Shown: positions 14,804 through 22,844 of the stretch, one piece after another | Numbering within the stretch: position 1 is the first letter of the stretch | Layout: each line of letters starts with the position of its first letter | NCBI GenBank assembly: GCA_903854305.1 | Contig: CAINWC010000105.1 | Location: 1 to 22,844 of the forward strand | Direction of reading: 5' to 3' | DNA: 22,844 nt | Origin: an uncultured Pseudomonadota bacterium | Lineage (GTDB): Bacteria; Pseudomonadota; Gammaproteobacteria; Burkholderiales; Methylophilaceae | The notes under the pieces: model-generated | What the model was told of the DNA's origin: nothing | Database searches by the model: none | The model's input: the letters and a program-made list of their open reading frames with translations, nothing else | Made by a program: the position numbers and the translations under genes

Positions 14804-16582
14804 CTACCTTTTTTTGATGTAGAGGTCAGTAATCGTACCCTCTTTCATCTCGGCGGCGAAACAAACTGTTTCAGATAACGTTGGGTGCGCGTGAATCGTT
14901 AGACCCAAATCATGTGCATCTGCACCCATTTCAATCGCCAATACCGCCTCAGCTAATAACTCACCGGCATTCACACCCACAATACCTGCGCCAATCAATC
15001 GATGCGTGGTTTTATCAAATATCAATTTAGTGGCACCTTCAGTACGCGCTATTGATATTGCACGACCACTGGCCACCCATGGGAATGAAGCTTTCTCATA
15101 CTCAATGCCTTTGGCTTTAGCTTCAATTTCAGTGATACCAGCCCAAGCGATTTCAGGATCAGTGTAAGCAACCGATGGAATTGCAAGTGCTTGAAATTCA
15201 ACTTTATGTCCGGCAATCACTTCTGCGGCAACTTTGCCTTCATGCGTCGCTTTATGCGCTAACATTGGCTGACCAACGATATCGCCGATGGCAAAAATGT
15301 GCGGTACATTGGTGCGCATTTGTTTATCAACATTGATAAAGCCCCACTCGTTTACCGCTACGCCAGCCTTATCTGCGCCTATATTTTTGCCATTTGGACG
15401 ACGACCGATAGAAACCAGCACGCGATCATATATTTGGGTTTCTTTAGGTGCTGCTTCGCCTTCAAAATCAACATGAATACCATCTTTTTGGGCTTCCATT
15501 TTTACGACTTTAGTCGACAGCATAATGCTTTCGAAGCGTTTTTCCATACGTTTTTGTAATGGGCGGACTAAGTCGCGATCACAGCCTTGAATCAGACCAT
15601 CAGTAAACTCAACCACGCTGACCTTAGTGCCTAGCGCGTCATATACCGTGCCCATTTCCAAACCGATAATACCGCCACCAATGACTAACATGCGCTTTGG
15701 AACATCAGCCAGTGCCAATGCACCCGTAGAATCCATGATGCGCTCATCTTCCGGTGCGCCTGGGAATTTAGTGGCTTGCGAACCAGCCGCAATAATGGCG
15801 TTATCGAAGGAAACCGTTGTGATTTTTCCATCAGCAGCCGTTACCGCAATTTGATTTGAGCCTGTAAACTGGCCAATGCCCTGCACGACCGTCACTGCGC
15901 GTTGCTTTGCCATTGCCGCCAAACCGCCAGTCAGCTTGCCAACCACATCATTGGCTTTCCAATTGCGTAGCTGCTCTAAATCAATATTGGGCGCGCTAAA
16001 ACTTACACCGTGATGCGCGGTTTCTTCAGCTTCTGTGATGACTTTTGCAGTGTGCAATAAGGCTTTAGATGGAATGCAGCCAACATTAAGACAAACGCCG
16101 CCTAATGTTGAATAACGCTCGATTAAGACTACTTTTTTGCCTAAATCCGCAGCGCGAAAAGCAGCGGTATAGCCGCCAGGGCCAGAACCCAACACGACCA
16201 CTTCAGCATGCAAGTCGGATTGCGGTATTGCTTGAGACGCACTAGCGCTAGTAGTTACAGCAGCTTCAGCCACGGCTTGCGGTGCCTGAACAGGTACTGT
16301 TTGAGCCGTAGCCGCTTGAACTGGCGCACTAACAATTGCGGCATTCGCTTCCACCAACAGTATCAAGCTACCTTTAGCGACTTTATCACCCACTTTAACT
16401 TTAACCTCTGTGACAGTGCCGGCAACAGATGATGGAATATCCATTGATGCTTTGTCTGATTCCACAGTAATCAATGAGTCTTCAAGCGCAATCATATCGC
16501 CCACTTTAACTAATACTTCAATGACATCTACGCTATCAAAGTTACCAATATCTGGTACAAACACCTCTACGACATTACTCAT
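14804..16582 (-). CDS. lpdA: Dihydrolipoyl dehydrogenase (E3) with N-terminal lipoyl domain
   Basis: A 592-residue E3, which reoxidises dihydrolipoyl groups of 2-oxoacid dehydrogenase complexes with NAD+. Residues 1-80 are a lipoyl domain with the modified lysine K44 in VESDKASMD. An Ala/Pro/Val-rich flexible linker follows (about 81-122). The flavoprotein then shows GSGPGG (132-137) for FAD, the redox disulfide C164/C169 in [13 protein letters not shown], a second nucleotide fold ([12 protein letters not shown]), and the active-site HPTLSE with H566 and E571. The architecture matches the lipoyl-E3 of Neisseria (p64k) and Cupriavidus pyruvate dehydrogenase. The ATG at 16582 has an AAAGGG Shine-Dalgarno sequence. 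It is not preceded by aceE/aceF here; it heads its own transcript, divergent from the macroglobulin gene, with an FAD oxidase gene after it. Confidence 0.96.
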   Translation of the reverse strand: MSNVVEVFVPDIGNFDSVDVIEVLVKVGDMIALEDSLITVESDKASMDIPSSVAGTVTEVKVKVGDKVAKGSLILLVEANAAIVSAPVQAATAQTVPVQAPQAVAEAAVTTSASASQAIPQSDLHAEVVVLGSGPGGYTAAFRAADLGKKVVLIERYSTLGGVCLNVGCIPSKALLHTAKVITEAEETAHHGVSFSAPNIDLEQLRNWKANDVVGKLTGGLAAMAKQRAVTVVQGIGQFTGSNQIAVTAADGKITTVSFDNAIIAAGSQATKFPGAPEDERIMDSTGALALADVPKRMLVIGGGIIGLEMGTVYDALGTKVSVVEFTDGLIQGCDRDLVRPLQKRMEKRFESIMLSTKVVKMEAQKDGIHVDFEGEAAPKETQIYDRVLVSIGRRPNGKNIGADKAGVAVNEWGFINVDKQMRTNVPHIFAIGDIVGQPMLAHKATHEGKVAAEVIAGHKVEFQALAIPSVAYTDPEIAWAGITEIEAKAKGIEYEKASFPWVASGRAISIARTEGATKLIFDKTTHRLIGAGIVGVNAGELLAEAVLAIEMGADAHDLGLTIHAHPTLSETVCFAAEMKEGTITDLYIKKR

Positions 16583-16648
16583 GTGAACCCTTTACGAAAA
16601 CTTTTGTTATATCTTGTAATTTTATCATCAAACAACACGTTTCTACCC

Positions 16649-16676
16649 TGAAAATTGGCTATTCAGTAGTATGATT
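16649..16676 (+). promoter_or_regulatory. Possible promoter of the macroglobulin gene
   Basis: In the 153-bp divergent gap, CTGAAA (four of six consensus bases) is followed by 16 bp and TATGAT (five of six), pointing to the macroglobulin start at 16736. A short dyad CTGAA/TTCAG covers the -35 element and spacer. The -35 match is weak and the call is tentative. Confidence 0.3.
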
Positions 16677-16735
16677 TATGCATTAAAAAATTAAGTCGCG
16701 TAGGCAAACCGATTTTCAAAAAACAGGGATTTTTC

Positions 16736-19700
16736 ATGTCATTGCTTAAAGCCGCCGTACAGTTCTTCAAGATCATTTTTGCCAAATTGTGGCAGCTAAT
16801 AACTTTGGTACTCAGATTTACATTTGGCTCAATGAACTACCAAGCACCGACGTGGATGAAATGGTGCGGTGGCAAACTCACAATTGCGGCCACGGCTATT
16901 CAACAAAAACCTGTTAAAAGTTTAGGTATTATTGCTTTGCTTGCCGTATTAGGTGCGGGCAGCTGGCAAGGTTGGGTATGGTATCAAACGCGACCTAAAC
17001 CTGTGACGGTAAAAGTAACAGTGAAAGCACCCGAAAGAACGCAGATAGAAGACAAGCTACCGCCAAATCCGCTTTCAGTGAGTTTTGATAGCTCTGTTGC
17101 GCCGATTGAACTCATAGGAAAGACCACCAATACGGGCATTAACGTAATGCCTAAAATTGAAGGTGAGTGGAAATGGGTCGCGGAAAATGAATTAAGGTTT
17201 CAGCCAAAAATGGATTGGCCTGTGGGCGAGGTGTATCACGTGAGCTTTAATGCTAAAGCGTTCACACCCAAAATTTCGCTGGATCAATGGGATTTCGAGT
17301 TTTCTGCGCCTAAATTGATGGCCTACATTGGCAAGGGTGAGTTTTACCAAGACCCGATCAACCCCGCAATGAAAAAAGTAGTGGTGAGCCTGAGTTTTAG
17401 CCATCCGATAGATACCGTCAAATTAGAAAAAAGCATCAAGCTCAAAATGCGCGGTGCTAAAACCAACTTACTAAGCTTTAGTGCTGACACGATTCCGTTT
17501 GTAGTGAGCTATGATAAATTTAAGCTCAATGCCTACATTCACTCTGTGCCTCTCGGCATTCCTACCGATGATAGCGTAATGGAAGTGGCGATTGATAGCG
17601 GGTTAAAAGCTGCGACTGGCGGCAAGCCATTCGAAACACCTTTAACGCAAAGCGTGAATATCCCAGGCTTGAATAGCCTGCTTATCAACGAGGTAAGCCC
17701 AATTGTAGTTTCAAATGCGCAAAATGAACCTGAGCAAATCTTATCGCTCAACGCATCAGCCGCAGTCAATGAAAAAGAGATCGCGGCACATATTAAAGCG
17801 TGGATATTGCCGCGCAATAAACTCAGCAGCACACAAGCAGAATTAAAATCGCCTTACCGCTGGGGCAATACTCAAGAGATGACATCCGCAGTACTGGCTG
17901 CTTCAACACCACTCGCCCTAGAGGCGATTCCCTCGGAACTTGAGAATGTTGAAACACATTCATTTAAATACAAAGCCAATGTCGCCAGCTACATTTATGT
18001 GCAAATCGACAAAGGTTTAAAATCATTCGGCGGCTACCAGTTAGGCAAGATCGATTCACGCATCATGCAAGTGCCGCCGTTTCCAGCTGAAGTTAAAATT
18101 CTAAGCCAAGGCTCATTATTAGCCTTAAGCGGAGAACGAAAAGTAGCGGTGTTAGTGCGCGATTTACCCGGCCTGCAAATGGAAGTTGGCCGGATTCTAC
18201 CAAGCCAGTTACAACACCTTATTTCTCAAACTAACGGTAGATTTTCTGACGCAAACTTTAACTATGGCACTATCGATGCCGACAATTTAAGTGAACGCTT
18301 TGAAAAGAATATTCCGTTACGACTAACGTCTGGTAAGGCGCATTACGAAGCCCTTGATTTAAGTGAATACCTAAGCAAAGGGGAAGGCTTAAGTAATAGT
18401 CAGGACAAGCGCGGCGTGTTTTTACTCACGATGCGCGGCTATAAGCCGACTAAAACCGTGGCAGGCAATAATGCCGATGTAAATACAAATGAAGAAACTG
18501 CAGATAACAACGAAAACAATGCTTCCTCTACACAAAACCCGGAACAATTCGTTGATAAACGACTCATTTTAGTCACAGACTTAGGCTTGCTTGCAAAAAA
18601 AGAACTGGATGGCAGCCAAGTTGTATATGTGCAGTCTATCCATACCGGATTACCTGTCGCTGGCGCTACGGTTGAAGTCATGGCAAAAAATGGTCAGGCG
18701 ATATTCAGTCAAACGTCAGATGCGAATGGTCGCGTAAAATTCGCCAAGTTAGATGGTTTAAAACGCGAGCGTTCAGCCATTTTATACCTCGTGAAAAAAT
18801 CCGGGGATTTAAGCTTTTTACCAATTAACCACTACGACAGAAACTTAGACTACTCACGCTTTGATACTGGCGGCGTAGCAAATGCAGCGAGTTCGGATAG
18901 CCTAAATGCCTATTTATTCTCAGATCGCGGCATCTATCGCCCTGGCGACACCATGCACATTGGCATGATTGTGAAAACTGCCACTTGGGCGAAAGCTCTG
19001 GATGGCTTGCCCTTAGAAGCGGAAGTGCTGGACGCACGCGGCTTAACTGTAAAAAAACAAACCGTACGACTTGGCGCGGGTGGCTTTAACGAGTTGGAGT
19101 ATAAAACCTTAGAAACCGCGCCCACTGGTACTTACACGGTAAATTTATACTCAGTCAAAGATAACAACGCTTATCAACAACTAGGCTCGGTAGCGGTAAA
19201 AGTGCAGGAATTTTTACCAGATCGCATGAAGGTAAAAGCGCTGTTTGCAAAAGACACCACGCTGTACCCAGAAAATACTGAAGGCTGGCTCAACCCTAAA
19301 GATCTGAAAGCCAACATTAACGTGCAGAATTTATTTGGTACCGCGGCAGAAAATCGTCGCGTAACGGCAACGCTGACCTTAAGCCCAGCCTACCCTGCAT
19401 TTGCGCAATACAAAGACTTTGCATTTTATGACCCTCTACGCGCAAAAGAAGGTTATAGCGAAAAGTTAAGCGATGAAACCAGCAATGCACAAGGTATTGC
19501 TGAGTTTAAATTGGGCTTGGAAAAATATACCAAAGCCACTTATCGGCTGAATATCGTCGCACAGGCTTATGAAGCGGGCGGTGGCCGTAGTGTTTCAGCA
19601 GAAGCCGCAACACTAATCTCTGAACAACCTTATCTGATTGGCTTTAAAGCTGACGGCGATTTAAATTATGTCTCTAAAGCCAGCAAACGAGACGTTAACC

Positions 19701-22700
19701 TGATCGCAGTCAATTCAACCCTGCAGAAAGTCGCGGCAGATGGTCTGAGCTTAAATCTCATTGAACGAAAATATGTATCCGTACTCACCAAACAAGGTCG
19801 CGGCACGTTTAAATATGAATCACGTAAAAAAGAGGTGCTGGTCAAAACACCGCCGTACAGCATAAAGGCTATAGGCAATAGCTTAGCGCTTGCCACCGAG
19901 GTGCCGGGCGACTTTTCTTACGTGCTTAAAAACAAAGTAGGCTTAGAGCTAAACCGCGTGGAATATAGCGTAGCGGGCTTAGGCAATGTTAGCCGATCAC
20001 TGGAAAGAAACGCAGAACTTCAACTGGTATTAGACAAAAAAGATTATGTACCAGGCCAAGACATTAGTGTGAGCATACGCGCGCCTTACATTGGCGCAGG
20101 GCTGATTACGATTGAGCGCGATAAAGTCTATGCGCAACAATGGTTCAAGGTAGATACGCAAGCTTCTGTGCAAAAAATCAAACTGCCAGCAGATTTTGAA
20201 GGCAATGGTTATGTCAGCGTGCAATTTGTGCGCGACCCAAGCTCAGATGAAATCTTCACCAGCCCGTTATCTTATGGCGTAGTCCCTTTTGCTACCAGCT
20301 TGGCACAACGGACGAATGTGCTTAAACTCACTAGCCCCAGTCTAATCAAACCAGGCCAAGTGCTTAAAATGAAGCTGGAAGCAGCTAAATCAGGCCGTGC
20401 AGTTGTGTTTGCAGTAGATGAAGGTATCTTACAAGTGACAAGGTATAAAAACCCTGATGCTTTAGGTTACTTCTTCCAAAAACGACAATTAGAAGTTTCA
20501 ACTTCGCAAATTCTTGATTTGATATTGCCTGAGTTCACAAAAATCATGTCAGCCGCCGCGCCAGGTGGCGATGCAGATGGTGCATTAGGCAAACATCTCA
20601 ATCCGTTTAAACGTAAAACCGACAAACCAGCCGTATATTGGTCTGGCATTGTCGATGTTGCAGGCTCAAAAGAGTTTGAATATACCGTGCCAGATACGTT
20701 TAACGGCAAAATGCGCCTCATTGCAGTGATGGTGAACGATGCCGGCATAGGCATTGCCACTGGAGATGCCACAGTGCGCGGCGACTTTGTATTGTCACCC
20801 AACGCGCCGCTAACAGTCACCCCAGGCGATACGTTTGATGTAAGCGTGGGCGTGGCGAACAATGTAAAAGGCTCTGGTAAAGATGCCGTTGTGACGCTTA
20901 ATCTAGCGGCCTCACCAACGTTTGAATTAATTGGCTCGGCCAAACAAACGCTCAAAATCAGTGAGATGCACGAAGGTTCTGCACTTTATAAGCTTAAAGT
21001 GCGTGATGGCATCGCCGCTAAATTAGGTTCTGCACGACTAGCGTTTGTAGCAAGCATTGGCGAGAAGTCGGCCAAGTTAGGGGCGGAGATCAGCGTACGT
21101 CCTGCGACACCGCATCTCACCATCGTACAAACGGGTAGCTTTAATGGTGATACGCAAATCATCGTTAAGCGTGACATGTTTGCCGAGTATCGCAAGCAAC
21201 AAGCCAGCATTTCGCCACTACCATTAGTGGCGGCTGGCGGCCTGCTGGATTACTTAAGCAACTACGAGCACAGCTGTACCGAGCAGTTAGTTAGCCAGGT
21301 CATGCCAATTATTGTGCTTAAAAAACGTCCTGAATTACTTGCCAGCATTGGTAGCGATAAAAATAGTACGAGTAAAAAAGCTAACTTCGACAACGCATTA
21401 AGCGTATTACGTTCACGCCAAAATGCTGAAGGTGGCTTTGGCTTATGGGATGCCAGCGTGCAAGCAGACGAGTTTGCCAGCGTGTACGCCGTACATATGT
21501 TGCTAGAAGCACGCGACCACGCAAACGTAGGCGAGGCGATTCCTGCTGACATGCTGAAACGCGGCTTGGACTATTTGCAAACCTTAGCCGCAAGTCCTGC
21601 TAACAACCTAAACGATGTCCGTGTACGTGCTTATGCAACCTACCTGCTTACTCGCGAAGGCACAGTCACCACGCCACTGCTTGCAAGCTTACGCAGTACA
21701 TTAGATGCAAAAGTGTTAACGGATGCTAGCTTTAAAGAATGGCGCTCAGATTTAACCGCTGCATACTTAGCCGCAAGCTACCAATTATTGCAACAACACC
21801 CCTTAGCCAATGAACTCATCACCAAGCCCATTAAGTTACTTGGTGCAAACAAGCAAAGCGCTATTTATGGTCATTATTACGATGATGTTGTACGCAATGC
21901 GCAAACGCTCTACCTAATTTCACGACACTTTCCAGATCGCGTAAAAGACATCACAGCGACAGTTTTAAACAACATCATGCAGCCGATTTCTGCTGGTCGT
22001 TATAACACATTGTCATCGTCTTATGCGCTATTAGGCTTTGATGCTTATGCAAATGTCGCTGGTGCTAAAACTGTCGCACAGATGAGTATCAGCAGTATTG
22101 ATAAACAAGGCAAAATCACTGCACTTAAATTGCCAGAAAATATGATGCCAGTAGTGAACTTTTCGCCTAATACTGCACGTTTAAAACTGCAAGGTCCTAG
22201 TGGGATACCGCTATTTTATGCTGTGACAGAATCAGGCTTTGATGTAAAAGCCCCTGTAACCGCGTTAAAACAAGGGATGGAAATTATCCGTGAATATGCT
22301 GACGATAAAGGCGTAGCGCTTAAATCAGTCACGATGGGTGATGAAATCACGGTGCATATCAAAATACGTTCTCTAGACGGCAACGTCGATGATGTGGCGA
22401 TTGTCGATCTATTACCTGGCGGTTTTGAACCAGTATTGCAAGCTGCAGTAAAGGAAACTGATACCTCTATTGCACAAGCCGGCGAAGCTGGTGATGGCAG
22501 CGAGGAGGCAGCACAAACGTCAAGTTGGACAAGCCCACTTGGAATAGGTGGCGGATGGCAACCTAGCTATGCCGACATTCTTGAAGATCGCATAGTATTT
22601 TACGGTGCGGTGACAAATACCATTACCGAATTTACCTACAAAATCAAAGCAACGAACAGCGGACAATTTGTCGTGCCACCAGCGTATGCGGAGTCTATGT

Positions 22701-22765
22701 ATAACCGTTTACTACAGGCGCGTTCATTACCCGCTAGCATTGTTGTGGGGCGTGCTGGTAAATAG
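16736..22765 (+). CDS. Alpha-2-macroglobulin family protein, membrane-anchored, thioester-containing
   Basis: A 2009-residue bacterial alpha-2-macroglobulin, a periplasmic protease trap thought to protect the envelope from foreign proteases. A membrane helix (about 62-84, after QQKPVK) anchors it; there is no lipobox. The first 31 residues are also hydrophobic/amphipathic. Family marks in order are macroglobulin (MG) domains, DRGIYRPGD (from D730), VDEGIL (1227-1232), the PGGDADGALGKHLNPFKRK bait-side segment, NAPLTVTPGDTF, the thioester motif CTEQ at C1514-Q1517, the toroid sequence QNAEGGFGLW (from Q1562) and LPGGFEPV (1893-1900). An Asn/Glu-rich linker (about 577-607) and a Gly/Ser/Glu-rich insert (about 1912-1940) are low complexity. 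It is longer than E. coli YfhM (1653 aa). A Shine-Dalgarno sequence, AGGGA, precedes the ATG. The usual partner gene pbpC would lie downstream, beyond the window edge. Confidence 0.94.
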   Translation: MSLLKAAVQFFKIIFAKLWQLITLVLRFTFGSMNYQAPTWMKWCGGKLTIAATAIQQKPVKSLGIIALLAVLGAGSWQGWVWYQTRPKPVTVKVTVKAPERTQIEDKLPPNPLSVSFDSSVAPIELIGKTTNTGINVMPKIEGEWKWVAENELRFQPKMDWPVGEVYHVSFNAKAFTPKISLDQWDFEFSAPKLMAYIGKGEFYQDPINPAMKKVVVSLSFSHPIDTVKLEKSIKLKMRGAKTNLLSFSADTIPFVVSYDKFKLNAYIHSVPLGIPTDDSVMEVAIDSGLKAATGGKPFETPLTQSVNIPGLNSLLINEVSPIVVSNAQNEPEQILSLNASAAVNEKEIAAHIKAWILPRNKLSSTQAELKSPYRWGNTQEMTSAVLAASTPLALEAIPSELENVETHSFKYKANVASYIYVQIDKGLKSFGGYQLGKIDSRIMQVPPFPAEVKILSQGSLLALSGERKVAVLVRDLPGLQMEVGRILPSQLQHLISQTNGRFSDANFNYGTIDADNLSERFEKNIPLRLTSGKAHYEALDLSEYLSKGEGLSNSQDKRGVFLLTMRGYKPTKTVAGNNADVNTNEETADNNENNASSTQNPEQFVDKRLILVTDLGLLAKKELDGSQVVYVQSIHTGLPVAGATVEVMAKNGQAIFSQTSDANGRVKFAKLDGLKRERSAILYLVKKSGDLSFLPINHYDRNLDYSRFDTGGVANAASSDSLNAYLFSDRGIYRPGDTMHIGMIVKTATWAKALDGLPLEAEVLDARGLTVKKQTVRLGAGGFNELEYKTLETAPTGTYTVNLYSVKDNNAYQQLGSVAVKVQEFLPDRMKVKALFAKDTTLYPENTEGWLNPKDLKANINVQNLFGTAAENRRVTATLTLSPAYPAFAQYKDFAFYDPLRAKEGYSEKLSDETSNAQGIAEFKLGLEKYTKATYRLNIVAQAYEAGGGRSVSAEAATLISEQPYLIGFKADGDLNYVSKASKRDVNLIAVNSTLQKVAADGLSLNLIERKYVSVLTKQGRGTFKYESRKKEVLVKTPPYSIKAIGNSLALATEVPGDFSYVLKNKVGLELNRVEYSVAGLGNVSRSLERNAELQLVLDKKDYVPGQDISVSIRAPYIGAGLITIERDKVYAQQWFKVDTQASVQKIKLPADFEGNGYVSVQFVRDPSSDEIFTSPLSYGVVPFATSLAQRTNVLKLTSPSLIKPGQVLKMKLEAAKSGRAVVFAVDEGILQVTRYKNPDALGYFFQKRQLEVSTSQILDLILPEFTKIMSAAAPGGDADGALGKHLNPFKRKTDKPAVYWSGIVDVAGSKEFEYTVPDTFNGKMRLIAVMVNDAGIGIATGDATVRGDFVLSPNAPLTVTPGDTFDVSVGVANNVKGSGKDAVVTLNLAASPTFELIGSAKQTLKISEMHEGSALYKLKVRDGIAAKLGSARLAFVASIGEKSAKLGAEISVRPATPHLTIVQTGSFNGDTQIIVKRDMFAEYRKQQASISPLPLVAAGGLLDYLSNYEHSCTEQLVSQVMPIIVLKKRPELLASIGSDKNSTSKKANFDNALSVLRSRQNAEGGFGLWDASVQADEFASVYAVHMLLEARDHANVGEAIPADMLKRGLDYLQTLAASPANNLNDVRVRAYATYLLTREGTVTTPLLASLRSTLDAKVLTDASFKEWRSDLTAAYLAASYQLLQQHPLANELITKPIKLLGANKQSAIYGHYYDDVVRNAQTLYLISRHFPDRVKDITATVLNNIMQPISAGRYNTLSSSYALLGFDAYANVAGAKTVAQMSISSIDKQGKITALKLPENMMPVVNFSPNTARLKLQGPSGIPLFYAVTESGFDVKAPVTALKQGMEIIREYADDKGVALKSVTMGDEITVHIKIRSLDGNVDDVAIVDLLPGGFEPVLQAAVKETDTSIAQAGEAGDGSEEAAQTSSWTSPLGIGGGWQPSYADILEDRIVFYGAVTNTITEFTYKIKATNSGQFVVPPAYAESMYNRLLQARSLPASIVVGRAGK

Positions 22766-22844
22766 GTAGTAGAAACGAATTGATTGGAACACTCAAATGG
22801 GGATTAGCTTATATTAAGCCGAAATCTAGCTTAATGATAAAAAC

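Noticed and set aside
20467..20955. A 162-codon minus-strand open frame inside the macroglobulin gene.
   Set aside because: The plus-strand frame is continuous and carries family motifs here; the antisense frame has no domain, promoter or ribosome-binding site.
22780..22844. An open frame from TTG at 22780 (or ATG at 22834) running off the window end, possibly the start of the next gene (pbpC would be expected after a macroglobulin).
   Set aside because: Only about 21 codons are visible, without a good ribosome-binding site or recognisable sequence. It cannot be supported from this window.

Overview
This window reads as an ordinary chromosomal segment of a Gram-negative, moderately AT-rich betaproteobacterium. 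The best guess is a methylotroph of the Methylophilaceae (Methylotenera-like). That guess rests on protein character: a GlnS of the direct-charging type, an E3 dihydrolipoyl dehydrogenase carrying its own lipoyl domain (as in Neisseria p64k), and a birA-coaX-SPOR gene run. No database search was possible, so the genus is inference. No rRNA, tRNA, CRISPR array, insertion sequence or prophage was seen.

Layout. Positions 40-1266 (minus) encode a Y-family DNA polymerase. It is divergent from msrA (1422-1958, plus), with three 15-bp tandem repeats lying between the two. A perfect 14-bp-arm hairpin (2005-2036) separates msrA from a long minus-strand series. In transcription order the series is a small hairpin membrane protein (10444-10121), glnS, a flavin reductase, a MacA-like adaptor, an ABC ATPase, two paralogous MacB-like permeases, and corA. 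The adaptor-to-corA part (7476-2038) is tightly packed and is probably one operon for a tripartite-type export or envelope pump, with a Mg2+/Co2+ channel at its end.

A 392-bp AT-rich gap (10445-10836) separates the small membrane-protein gene from the plus-strand cofactor genes birA, coaX and a SPOR-domain gene (10837-13357). The gap holds promoter-like and terminator-like signals that could belong to an unannotated short RNA. Convergent to the cofactor genes is a minus-strand pair: lipoyl-domain E3 (lpdA, 16582-14804), then a GlcD/D-lactate-dehydrogenase-type FAD oxidase. Divergent from lpdA is a very large (2009 aa) membrane-anchored alpha-2-macroglobulin (16736-22765), which ends just before the window edge.

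The genes cover DNA damage tolerance and oxidative repair (Y polymerase, MsrA), envelope export and defence (ABC pump, macroglobulin), translation (GlnS) and cofactors or central carbon (BirA, CoaX, E3, FAD oxidase). I found no clear-cut new system. The observations most worth checking are the symmetric cysteines in the adaptor's coiled-coil hairpin, the duplicated permeases, the possible small RNA at about 10520-10717, the unrecognised small membrane protein, and the macroglobulin with a CTEQ thioester site and a transmembrane anchor in place of a lipobox.
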